From: Ectobius pallidus
Lineage: Eukaryota > Arthropoda > Insecta > Blattodea > Ectobiidae
Reading direction: 5' to 3'
NCBI GenBank assembly: GCA_964059195.1
Contig: CAXKWD010000014.1
Location: 2,480,001-2,544,000, forward strand
Length of the DNA stretch: 64,000 bases
Part shown: positions 23,549 through 36,029 of the stretch, piece after piece
Position numbering within the stretch: the stretch's first letter is position 1
Layout of the letters: every line of letters starts with the position of its first letter
Translations under genes and position numbers: made by a program
Notes under the pieces: generated by a model
What the model saw: the letters and a program-made list of their open reading frames with translations, nothing else
Databases searched by the model: none
What the model was told of the DNA's origin: nothing

Positions 23549-26500
23549 CCTTTAATCCCTCAATGATCAATACATACAATGAAAATATCGGTGATATGCT
23601 AATGGCATAACAGGGGTTGTAAATTTTGCTTTAATAGAAAGAATACTGTTGCCTAGCAATGAGTTTTAAAACACGAAAGTGTTGCCTAGCAATGCCATTT
23701 TAAACCGGAAACTGTTGCCTAGCAATGTCATCAAAAAGAACTGTTGCTTAGTAATGTCATTTGTAAACACAATATTGCTACCTATTATAAACTTTTAAAA
23801 ATATACTGTTGTGTAGCAATGTTAATTTCAGACACCAAACTTTTACTTTTCAATACATTTTTAAAAGTCGAAACGTTTTCCTAGCAATGTAATTTTTAAA
23901 GACAATTTGGCTGCTTAACAATGTAATTTTTCTATAACGAAAGTTTTGCCTAGCCATGCCAGTCTAAACCGGAAACTGTTGCCTAGCAATTAAGTTTTAA
24001 AACACCTGACTCTTGCTTAGCAATGACATTTTGAACAAGAAACTGTAGCTTAGCAATGCCATCTCCAAATACGAAACTGTTGCCTAGCAATGTCATCTAT
24101 AAGGAATAGTTTTTAATCCTTCAATGATCAATACATACAATGAAAATATCGGTGATATGCTAATGTCAAAACATGGGTTGTAAATTTTACTTTAATAGAA
24201 AGAATACTGTTGCCTAGCAATTAGTTTTAAAACACGAAAGTGTTGCCTAGCAATGCCATTTTAAACCGGAAACTGTTGCCTAGCAATGTCCTCAAAAAGA
24301 ACTGTTGCTTAGCAATGGCATTTTTAAACACAATATTGCTACCTATTAAAAGCTTTTAAAAAAAGATACTGTTGCGTAGCAATGTCAATTTCTGACACGA
24401 AACCTTTACCTTTCAATGCATTTTTCAAATTCGAAACTTCTTCCTAGCAATGTAATTTTTAAAAACAATTTGGCTACCTAACAATGTAATTTTTCTATCA
24501 CGAATGTTTTGCCTAGCCATGCCAGTCTAAACCGGAAACTGTTGCCTAGCAATGAAGTTTTATAACACCTGACTGTTGCTTAGCAATGACATTTTGAATA
24601 AGAAACTGTAGCTTAGCAATGCCATCTCCAAATACGAAACTGTTGCCTAGCAATGTCATCTATAAGGAATAGCCTTTAATCCCTCAATGATCAATACATA
24701 CAATGAAAATATCGGTGATATGCTAATGGCATAACAGGGGTTGTAAATTTTTCTTTAATAGAAAAGAATACTGTTGCCTAGCAATGAGTTTTAAAACACG
24801 TAAGTGTTGCCTAGCAATGCCATTTTAAACCGGAAACTGTTGCCTAGCAATGCCATCAAAAAGAACTGTTGCTTAGCAAAGTCATTTTTAAACACAATAT
24901 TGCTACCTATTATAAACTTTTAAAAAATATACTGTTGCGTAGCAATGTCAATATCTCACACAAATCTTTTACCTTTCAATGCATTTTTCATGTCGAAAAT
25001 TTTCCTAGCAATGAAATTTTTAAAGACAATTTGGCTGCCTAACAATGTAATTTTTCTATCACGAAAGGTTCGCCTAGCAATGCCAGTCTAAACCGGAAAC
25101 TGTTGCCTAGCAATTAAGTTTTAAAACAGCTGACTCTTGCTTAGCAATGACATTTTGAACATGAAACTGTAGCTTAGCAATGCCATCTCCAAATACGAAA
25201 CTGTTGCCTAGCAATGTCATCTATAAGGAATAGCCTTTAATCCCTCAATGATCAATACATACAATGAAAATATCGGTGATATGCTAATGTCAAGACATTG
25301 GTTGTAAATTTTACTTTAATAGAAAGAATACTGCTGCCTAGCAATGAGTTTTAAAAGACGAAAGTGTTGCCAAGGAATGCCATTTTAAACCCGAAACTGT
25401 TGCCTAGCAATGTCATCAAAAAGAACTGTTGCTTAGCGATGTCATTTGTAAACACAATATTGCTACCTATTATAAACTTTTAAAAATATACTGTTGTGTA
25501 GCAATGTTAATTTCAGACACCAATCTTTTACTTTTCAATACATTTTTAAAAGTCGAAACGTTTTCCTAGCAATGTAATTTTTAAAGACAATTTGGCTGCT
25601 TAACAATGTAATTTTTCTATAACGAAAGTTTTGCCTAGCCATGCCAGTCTAAACCGGAAACTGTTGCCTAGCAATTAAGTTTTAAAACACCTGACTCTTG
25701 CTTAGCAATGACATTTTGAACAAGAAACTGTAGCTTAGCAATGCCATCTCCAAATACGAAACTGTTGCCTAGCAATGTCGTCTATAACGAATAGTTTTTA
25801 ATCCTTCAATGATCAATAGATACAATGAAAATATCGGTGATATGCTAATGTCAAAACATGGGTTGTAAATTTTACTTTAATAGAAAGAATACTGTAGCCT
25901 AGCAATTAGTTTTAAAACACGAAAGTGTTGCCTAGCAATGCCATTTTAAACTGGAAACTGTTGCTTAGCAATGTCCTCAAAAAGAACTGTTGCTTAGCAA
26001 TGGCATTTTTAAACATAATATTGCTACCTATTATAAACTTTTAAAAAATATACTGTTGCGTAGCAATGTCAATATCAGACACAAATCTTTTACCTTTCAA
26101 TGCATTTTTCATGTCGAAACTTTTTCCTAGCAATGTAATTTTTAAAGACAATTTGGCTGCCTATCAACGTAATTTTTCTATCACGAATGTTTTTCCTAGC
26201 CATGCCAGTCTAAACCGGAAACTGTAGCCTAGCAATGAAGTTTTAAAACACCTGACTGTTGCTTAGCAATGATATTTTGAACAAGAAATTGTAGCTTAGC
26301 AATGCCATCTCCAAATACGAAACTGTTGCCTAGCAATGTCATCTATAAGGAATAGTTTTTTATCCTTCAATGATCAATACATACAATGAAAATATCGGTG
26401 ATATGCTAATGTCAAAACATGGGTTGTAAATTTTACTTTAACAGAAAGAATACTGTTGCCTAGCAATTAGTTTTAAAACACGAAAGTGTTGCCTAGCAAT

Positions 26501-29169
26501 GCCATTTTAAACCGGAAACTGTTGCCTAGCAATGTCCTCAAAAAGAACTGTTGCTTAGCAATGGCATTTTTAAACACAATATTGCTACCTATTAAAAGCT
26601 TTTAAAAAAAGATACTGTTGCGTAGCAATGTCAATTTCTGACACGAAACCTTTACCTTTCAATGCATTTTTCAAATTCGAAACTTCTTCCTAGCAATGTA
26701 ATTTTTAAATACAATTTGACTGCCTAACAATGTAATTTTTCTATCACGAAAGTTTTCCCTAGCCATGCTAGTCTAAAAGGAAACTGTAGCCTAGCAATGA
26801 AGTTTTAAAACACCTGACTGTTGCTTAGCAATGACATTTTGAACAAGAAACTGTAGCTTAGCAATGCCATCTCCAAATACGAAACTGTTGCCTAGCAATG
26901 TCATCTATAAGGAATAGTTTTTAATCCTTCAATGATCAATACATACAATGAAAATATCGGTGATATGCTAATGTCAAAACATGGGTTGTAAATTTTACTT
27001 TAATAGAAAGAATACTGTTGCCTAGCAATTAGTTTTAAAACACGAAAGTGTTGCCTAGCAATGCCATTTTAAACCGGAAACTGTTGCCTAGCAATGTCCT
27101 CAAAAAGAACTGTTGCTTAGCAATGGCATTTTTAAACACAATATTGCTACCTATTAAAAGCTTTTAAAAAAAGATACTGTTGCGTAGCAATGTCAATTTC
27201 TGACACGAAACCTTTACATTTCAATGCATTTTTCAAATTCGAAACTTCTTCCTAGCAATGTAATTTTTAAAAACAATTTGGCTACCTAACAATGTAATTT
27301 TTCTATCACGAATGTTTTGCCTAGCCATTCCAGTCTAAACCGGAAACTGTTGCCTAGCAATGAAGTTTTATAACACCTGACTGTTGCTTAGCAATGACAT
27401 TTTGAATAAGAAACTGTAGCTTAGCAATGCCATCTCCAAATACGAAACTGTTGCCTAGCAATGTCATCTATAAGGAATAGCCTTTAATCCCTCAATGATC
27501 AATACATACAATGAAAATATCGGTGATATGCTAATGGCATAACAGGGGTTGTAAATTTTTCTTTAATAGAAAACAATACTGTTGCCTAGCAATGAGTTTT
27601 AAAACACGTAAGTGTTGCCTAGCAATGCCATTTTAAACCGGAAACTGTTGCCTAGCAATGCCATCAAAAAGAACTGTTGCTTAGCAAAGTCATTTTTAAA
27701 CACAATATTGCTATCTATTATAAACTTTTAAAAAATATACTGTTGCGTAGCAATGTCAATATCACACACAAATCTTTTACCTTTCAATGCATTTTTCATG
27801 TCGAAAATTTTCCTAGCAATGAAATTTTTAATGACAATTTGGCTGCCTAACAATGTAATTTTTCTATCACGAAAGGTTCGCCTAGCAATGCCAGTCTAAA
27901 CCGGAAACTGTTGCCTAGCAATTAAGTTTTAAAACAGCTGACTCTTGCTTAGCAATGACATTTTGAACATGAAACTGTAGCTTACCAATGCCATCTCCAA
28001 ATACGAAACTGTTGCCTAGCAATGTCATCAATAAGGAATAGTTTTTAATCCCTCAATGATCAATACATACAATGAAAATATCGGTGATATGCTAATGGCA
28101 AAACATGGGTTGTAAATTTTGCTTTAATAGAAAGAATACAGTTGCCTAGCAATCAGATTTAAAACACGAAAGTGTTGCCTAGCAATGCCATTTTAAACCG
28201 CAAACTGTTGCCTAGCAATGTCATCAAAAAGAACTGTTGCTTAGCAATGTCATTTTTAAACACAATATTGCTACCTATTATAAACTTTTAAAAATATACT
28301 GTTGTGTAGCAATGTTAATTTCAGACACCAAACTTTTACTTTTCAATGCATTTTTCAAAGTCGAAACTTTTTCCTAGCAATGTAATTTTTAAAGACGATT
28401 TGGCTGCTTAACAATGTAATTTTTCTATGACGGAAGTTTTGCCTAGCCATGCCAGTCTAAACCGGAAACTGTTGCCTAGCAATTAAGTTTTAAAACACCT
28501 GACTCTTGCTTGGCAATGACATTTTGAACAAGAAACTGTAGCTTAGCAATGCCATCTCCAAATACGAAACTGTTGCCTAGCAATGGCATCTATAAGGAAT
28601 AGTTTTTAATCCTTCAATGATCAATACATACAATGAAAATATCGGTGATATGCTAATGTCAAGACATGGGTTGTAAATTTTACTTTAATAGAAAGAATAC
28701 TGCTGCCTAGCAATGAGTTTTAAAACACGAAAGTGTTGCCTGGCAATGCCATTTTAAACCAGAAACTGTTGCCTAGCAATGTCATCAAAAAGAACTGTTG
28801 CTTGGCAATGTCATCTTTAACACAATATTGCTACCTATTTAAAGCTTCTAAAAAAAGTTACTGTTGCGTAGCAATGTCAATTTCTTACACGAAACCTTTA
28901 CCTTTCAATGCATTTTCCAAAGTCAAAACTTCTTCCTAGCAATGTAATTTTTAAAGACAATTTGGCTGCCTATCAATGTAATTTTTCTATCACGAATGTT
29001 TTGCCTAACCATGCCAGTCTAAACCGGAAACTGTTGCCTAGCAATGAAGTTTTAAAACACCTGACTGTTGCTTAGCAATGACATTTTGAATAAGAAACTG
29101 TAACTTAGCAATGCCATCTCCAAATACGAAACTGTTGCCTAGCAATGTCATCTATAAGGAATACCCTTT
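23549..29169. repeat. Satellite block 2: 10 monomers
   Basis: Monomers start at 23560, 24121, 24684, 25245, 25806, 26367, 26929, 27492, 28053 and 28614; classes are A-variant B A D-variant B B B A C D. Monomer 23560 joins an A-type start (GGCATAACAGGGG) to a C-like continuation (TTTTGCTTTAATAGAAAG). Monomer 25245 has a distinctive CAAGACATTGG and a damaged subrepeat 2 (TTGCCAAGGAATG). The frame at 28733-28939 is a GTG-started readthrough of subrepeats. Confidence 0.97.
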
Positions 29170-31355
29170 GGTGTAAATGGAGTCATCTCCATTAATATCA
29201 ATTGATAGAAAATGATGAGAAATAGATTGATATTAATTAAATACGGCAGATAATAACTTTTGAACTAACCAAGCAATATTATTATAAATTACATGATAAA
29301 AATCAGGAAAAATTAACAAATAATGTTACATAAATATGAAATTAATATCATCAATACTTTAGCTGATATTAATTATTTTATAGTAAAGAATAAAATACAC
29401 TTGGACTCAATAGAAGTTAGCAGACGGAATACTCAGAAATATACAATGCAGCCGGAGTGAAATGTATAGCAACTCTGTGGGAGATAGGTGCCAGGTATTG
29501 TCAGAAATGTACTAGGCTATTCAGTCAAAATGTAGTAGAAAGGAAAGATTATGAGATGAATAGGCACTTCACGAGAATGTACAGTGAAAGTTGCAAGGTC
29601 CAAGAACTAGACAGAAGTTCGGAGAATCGCAGGATGGGAGAAACAGAAAAGCATCACTCCCAAGCTAAAAACCACGCTAATCGAAACAACCAATAGAATT
29701 TAAGTTTAGGATAGAAAAAACTTAATTTAGCTATAACAGTGCAGATGATTGGTTTTGTGTAACTATGGTAAGGAAGGGAAATTGAGAGGAGGCTAAGATC
29801 ATGGCTTTTACGAAACTACACTTGTGTACGAAGGACTCGAGGAGGCAGGTCATATCCCTGCATTTCTCCTCGAATTACACGTAAGTCGTATTGACATTGT
29901 GGTCAATCCGACTGTATCTATATAAATAACTTCACTAAATTACCGAAGTGTAAATTCGATTATACATTTATTCTTGCAGTAAGAGCTTATTATAGCTACT
30001 TACTAAAATAAATTCAGTGAGTGTGCCAAGTAAGTACTGTTGTGACATTGACGTCACCATCATTACAAGATTACGTGGATATCGAGTGTCACTACTAGGA
30101 AGTATTTACGTACGAGTTGCAAAGGCCAATATTAGACTCCCTTCAATATCCCATCATAAAATTAATAAATTCACGAAGTAACATTTATACATTTGAACTT
30201 TGATTGGAATACTAAATAAACTGGCAGTGTTTGATAAATATTTAATTATTGATAAACAGTAAATATAGAACCTCCACACCCAATTTTATGCCCTGAGGTA
30301 AGATAGAGAAAATCGTAGCAACTCCGACTGAGCAACCCGAGGTTCCACCAGGCTGAAGAAGACAACATTCGCAGTGAGTACAATATTGTGGGGGTGGACC
30401 ACAAACCGATTGCAGCATACTGGGAGAACTCATACAACGAGGGCTTGTAGTGTGAAGTACTGCATCACCTTTAATCCCTCAATGATCAATACATACAATG
30501 AAAATATCGGTGATATGCTAATGGCATAACAGGGGTTGTAAATTTTGCTTTAATAGAAAGAATACTGTTGCCTAGCAATGAGTTTTAAAACACGAAAGTG
30601 TTGCCTAGCAATGCCATTTTAAACCGGAAACTGTTGCCTAGCAATGTCATCAAAAAGAACTGTTGCTTAGTAATGTCATTTGTAAACACAATATTGCTAC
30701 CTATTAAAAGCCTTTAAAAAAAGATACTGTTGCGTAGCAATGTCAATTTCTGACACGAAACCTTTACATTTCAATGCATTTTTCAAATTCGAAACTTCTT
30801 CCTAGCAATGTAATTTTTAAATACAATTTGACTGCCTAACAATGTAATTTTTCTATCACGAAAGTTTTCCCTAGCCATGCTAGTCTAAAAGGAAACTGTA
30901 GCCTAGCAATGAAGTTTTAAAACACCTGACTGTTGCTTAGCAATGACATTTTGAACAAGAAACTGTAGCTTAGCAATGCCATCTCCAAATACGAAACTGT
31001 TGCCTAGCAATGTCATCTATAAGGAATAGTTTTTAATCCTTCAATGATCAATACATACAATGAAAATATCGGTGATATGCTAATGTCAAAACATGGGTTG
31101 TAAATTTTACTTTAATAGAAAGAATACTGTTGCCTAGCAATTAGTTTTAAAACACGAAGGTGTTGCCTAGCAATGCCATTTTAAACCGGAAACTGTTGCC
31201 TAGCAATGTCCTCAAAAAGAACTGTTGCTTAGCAATGGCATTTTTAAACACAATATTGCTACCTATTAAAAGCCTTTAAAAAAAGATACTGTTGCGTAGC
31301 AATGTCAATTTCTGACACGAAACCTTTACATTTCAATGCATTTTTCAAATTCGAA
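26657..31355. repeat. 4,674-bp tandem duplication, unit a
   Basis: Positions 26657-31355 match 31331-36029 at an offset of 4,674 bp. The match includes a whole 1.3-kb element (copies 3 and 4) and the private variant GCCATTCCAG in monomers 26929 and 31603. The match ends at C 26656 against A 31330 on the left and at A 31356 against T 36030 on the right. The two units overlap by 25 bp, so this is a true head-to-tail duplication formed by unequal exchange. Confidence 0.9.
29170..30467. mobile_element. 1,298-bp inserted element, copy 3
   Basis: Same insertion site and CCTTT flanks (29165-29169, 30468-30472). Diagnostic bases are G at 29325 (AATGTTAC), G at 29416 and G at 29881 (CACGTAAGT). This haplotype is shared with copies 4 and 7. 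The G at 29881 creates a consensus 5' splice-site word, GTAAGT, absent from copies 1, 2, 5 and 6. Confidence 0.93.
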
Positions 31356-33843
31356 ACTTCTTCCTAGCAATGTAATTTTTAAATACAATTTGACTGCCTA
31401 ACAATGTAATTTTTCTATCACGAAAGTTTTCCCTAGCCATGCTAGTCTAAAAGGAAACTGTAGCCTAGCAATGAAGTTTTAAAACACCTGACTGTTGCTT
31501 AGCAATGACATTTTGAACAAGAAACTGTAGCTTAGCAATGCCATCTCCAAATACGAAACTGTTGCCTAGCAATGTCATCTATAAGGAATAGTTTTTAATC
31601 CTTCAATGATCAATACATACAATGAAAATATCGGTGATATGCTAATGTCAAAACATGGGTTGTAAATTTTACTTTAATAGAAAGAATACTGTTGCCTAGC
31701 AATTAGTTTTAAAACACGAAAGTGTTGCCTAGCAATGCCATTTTAAACCGGAAACTGTTGCCTAGCAATGTCCTCAAAAAGAACTGTTGCTTAGCAATGG
31801 CATTTTTAAACACAATATTGCTACCTATTAAAAGCTTTTAAAAAAAGATACTGTTGCGTAGCAATGTCAATTTCTGACACGAAACCTTTACATTTCAATG
31901 CATTTTTCAAATTCGAAACTTCTTCCTAGCAATGTAATTTTTAAAAACAATTTGGCTACCTAACAATGTAATTTTTCTATCACGAATGTTTTGCCTAGCC
32001 ATTCCAGTCTAAACCGGAAACTGTTGCCTAGCAATGAAGTTTTATAACACCTGACTGTTGCTTAGCAATGACATTTTGAATAAGAAACTGTAGCTTAGCA
32101 ATGCCATCTCCAAATACGAAACTGTTGCCTAGCAATGTCATCTATAAGGAATAGCCTTTAATCCCTCAATGATCAATACATACAATGAAAATATCGGTGA
32201 TATGCTAATGGCATAACAGGGGTTGTAAATTTTTCTTTAATAGAAAACAATACTGTTGCCTAGCAATGAGTTTTAAAACACGTAAGTGTTGCCTAGCAAT
32301 GCCATTTTAAACCGGAAACTGTTGCCTAGCAATGCCATCAAAAAGAACTGTTGCTTAGCAAAGTCATTTTTAAACACAATATTGCTATCTATTATAAACT
32401 TTTAAAAAATATACTGTTGCGTAGCAATGTCAATATCACACACAAATCTTTTACCTTTCAATGCATTTTTCATGTCGAAAATTTTCCTAGCAATGAAATT
32501 TTTAATGACAATTTGGCTGCCTAACAATGTAATTTTTCTATCACGAAAGGTTCGCCTAGCAATGCCAGTCTAAACCGGAAACTGTTGCCTAGCAATTAAG
32601 TTTTAAAACAGCTGACTCTTGCTTAGCAATGACATTTTGAACATGAAACTGTAGCTTACCAATGCCATCTCCAAATACGAAACTGTTGCCTAGCAATGTC
32701 ATCAATAAGGAATAGTTTTTAATCCCTCAATGATCAATACATACAATGAAAATATCGGTGATATGCTAATGGCAAAACATGGGTTGTAAATTTTGCTTTA
32801 ATAGAAAGAATACAGTTGCCTAGCAATCAGATTTAAAACACGAAAGTGTTGCCTAGCAATGCCATTTTAAACCGCAAACTGTTGCCTAGCAATGTCATCA
32901 AAAAGAACTGTTGCTTAGCAATGTCATTTTTAAACACAATATTGCTACCTATTATAAACTTTTAAAAATATACTGTTGTGTAGCAATGTTAATTTCAGAC
33001 ACCAAACTTTTACTTTTCAATGCATTTTTCAAAGTCGAAACTTTTTCCTAGCAATGTAATTTTTAAAGACGATTTGGCTGCTTAACAATGTAATTTTTCT
33101 ATGACGGAAGTTTTGCCTAGCCATGCCAGTCTAAACCGGAAACTGTTGCCTAGCAATTAAGTTTTAAAACACCTGACTCTTGCTTGGCAATGACATTTTG
33201 AACAAGAAACTGTAGCTTAGCAATGCCATCTCCAAATACGAAACTGTTGCCTAGCAATGGCATCTATAAGGAATAGTTTTTAATCCTTCAATGATCAATA
33301 CATACAATGAAAATATCGGTGATATGCTAATGTCAAGACATGGGTTGTAAATTTTACTTTAATAGAAAGAATACTGCTGCCTAGCAATGAGTTTTAAAAC
33401 ACGAAAGTGTTGCCTGGCAATGCCATTTTAAACCAGAAACTGTTGCCTAGCAATGTCATCAAAAAGAACTGTTGCTTGGCAATGTCATCTTTAACACAAT
33501 ATTGCTACCTATTTAAAGCTTCTAAAAAAAGTTACTGTTGCGTAGCAATGTCAATTTCTTACACGAAACCTTTACCTTTCAATGCATTTTCCAAAGTCAA
33601 AACTTCTTCCTAGCAATGTAATTTTTAAAGACAATTTGGCTGCCTATCAATGTAATTTTTCTATCACGAATGTTTTGCCTAACCATGCCAGTCTAAACCG
33701 GAAACTGTTGCCTAGCAATGAAGTTTTAAAACACCTGACTGTTGCTTAGCAATGACATTTTGAATAAGAAACTGTAACTTAGCAATGCCATCTCCAAATA
33801 CGAAACTGTTGCCTAGCAATGTCATCTATAAGGAATACCCTTT
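30468..33843. repeat. Satellite block 3: 6 monomers
   Basis: Monomers start at 30479, 31041, 31603, 32166, 32727 and 33288; classes are A-variant B B A C D. This is the shortest interval between element copies. Monomer 30479 is a hybrid. Its first part equals monomer 23560, then from the AAAGCCTTT region it follows the type seen in 8600 and 31041 (TTAAATACAATTTGACTGCC, CATGCTAGTCTAAAAGG). The frame at 33407-33613 is another subrepeat readthrough. Confidence 0.97.
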
Positions 33844-36029
33844 GGTGTAAATGGAGTCATCTCCATTAATATCAATTGATAGAAAATGATGAGAAATAGA
33901 TTGATATTAATTAAATACGGCAGATAATAACTTTTGAACTAACCAAGCAATATTATTATAAATTACATGATAAAAATCAGGAAAAATTAACAAATAATGT
34001 TACATAAATATGAAATTAATATCATCAATACTTTAGCTGATATTAATTATTTTATAGTAAAGAATAAAATACACTTGGACTCAATAGAAGTTAGCAGACG
34101 GAATACTCAGAAATATACAATGCAGCCGGAGTGAAATGTATAGCAACTCTGTGGGAGATAGGTGCCAGGTATTGTCAGAAATGTACTAGGCTATTCAGTC
34201 AAAATGTAGTAGAAAGGAAAGATTATGAGATGAATAGGCACTTCACGAGAATGTACAGTGAAAGTTGCAAGGTCCAAGAACTAGACAGAAGTTCGGAGAA
34301 TCGCAGGATGGGAGAAACAGAAAAGCATCACTCCCAAGCTAAAAACCACGCTAATCGAAACAACCAATAGAATTTAAGTTTAGGATAGAAAAAACTTAAT
34401 TTAGCTATAACAGTGCAGATGATTGGTTTTGTGTAACTATGGTAAGGAAGGGAAATTGAGAGGAGGCTAAGATCATGGCTTTTACGAAACTACACTTGTG
34501 TACGAAGGACTCGAGGAGGCAGGTCATATCCCTGCATTTCTCCTCGAATTACACGTAAGTCGTATTGACATTGTGGTCAATCCGACTGTATCTATATAAA
34601 TAACTTCACTAAATTACCGAAGTGTAAATTCGATTATACATTTATTCTTGCAGTAAGAGCTTATTATAGCTACTTACTAAAATAAATTCAGTGAGTGTGC
34701 CAAGTAAGTACTGTTGTGACATTGACGTCACCATCATTACAAGATTACGTGGATATCGAGTGTCACTACTAGGAAGTATTTACGTACGAGTTGCAAAGGC
34801 CAATATTAGACTCCCTTCAATATCCCATCATAAAATTAATAAATTCACGAAGTAACATTTATACATTTGAACTTTGATTGGAATACTAAATAAACTGGCA
34901 GTGTTTGATAAATATTTAATTATTGATAAACAGTAAATATAGAACCTCCACACCCAATTTTATGCCCTGAGGTAAGATAGAGAAAATCGTAGCAACTCCG
35001 ACTGAGCAACCCGAGGTTCCACCAGGCTGAAGAAGACAACATTCGCAGTGAGTACAATATTGTGGGGGTGGACCACAAACCGATTGCAGCATACTGGGAG
35101 AACTCATACAACGAGGGCTTGTAGTGTGAAGTACTGCATCACCTTTAATCCCTCAATGATCAATACATACAATGAAAATATCGGTGATATGCTAATGGCA
35201 TAACAGGGGTTGTAAATTTTGCTTTAATAGAAAGAATACTGTTGCCTAGCAATGAGTTTTAAAACACGAAAGTGTTGCCTAGCAATGCCATTTTAAACCG
35301 GAAACTGTTGCCTAGCAATGTCATCAAAAAGAACTGTTGCTTAGTAATGTCATTTGTAAACACAATATTGCTACCTATTAAAAGCCTTTAAAAAAAGATA
35401 CTGTTGCGTAGCAATGTCAATTTCTGACACGAAACCTTTACATTTCAATGCATTTTTCAAATTCGAAACTTCTTCCTAGCAATGTAATTTTTAAATACAA
35501 TTTGACTGCCTAACAATGTAATTTTTCTATCACGAAAGTTTTCCCTAGCCATGCTAGTCTAAAAGGAAACTGTAGCCTAGCAATGAAGTTTTAAAACACC
35601 TGACTGTTGCTTAGCAATGACATTTTGAACAAGAAACTGTAGCTTAGCAATGCCATCTCCAAATACGAAACTGTTGCCTAGCAATGTCATCTATAAGGAA
35701 TAGTTTTTAATCCTTCAATGATCAATACATACAATGAAAATATCGGTGATATGCTAATGTCAAAACATGGGTTGTAAATTTTACTTTAATAGAAAGAATA
35801 CTGTTGCCTAGCAATTAGTTTTAAAACACGAAGGTGTTGCCTAGCAATGCCATTTTAAACCGGAAACTGTTGCCTAGCAATGTCCTCAAAAAGAACTGTT
35901 GCTTAGCAATGGCATTTTTAAACACAATATTGCTACCTATTAAAAGCCTTTAAAAAAAGATACTGTTGCGTAGCAATGTCAATTTCTGACACGAAACCTT
36001 TACATTTCAATGCATTTTTCAAATTCGAA
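31331..36029. repeat. 4,674-bp tandem duplication, unit b
   Basis: This is the second unit of the duplication described at 26657. It contains element copy 4 and the left end of large-duplication copy B. It therefore fills the interval between the two 21.66-kb copies. Confidence 0.9.
33844..35141. mobile_element. 1,298-bp inserted element, copy 4
   Basis: Same site and flanks (33839-33843, 35142-35146) as the other copies, in a class D monomer (33288). It has the same diagnostic bases as copy 3 (G at 33999, 34090 and 34555), as expected from the 4,674-bp duplication. It is one of two copies, with copy 8, lacking a partner at 26,553 bp. Confidence 0.93.

Larger units (their letters stand above)
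8890..30546. repeat. Large segmental duplication, copy A (21.66 kb; partner at +26,553 bp)
   Basis: Every landmark here recurs exactly 26,553 bp downstream: monomer starts 9162 to 28614, the first three 1.3-kb elements, and private variants such as GAAGGTGTTG in monomer 9162, CTTTCATAG in monomer 17202 and TTTTAACTTTC near 18050. Going left, the first mismatch is C 8889 against A 35442. Going right, it is G 30547 against T 57100. Only three differences were noticed inside: C 9718/T 36271, G 15930/C 42483 and C 18191/G 44744. I compared by eye, so others may exist. Confidence 0.93.
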
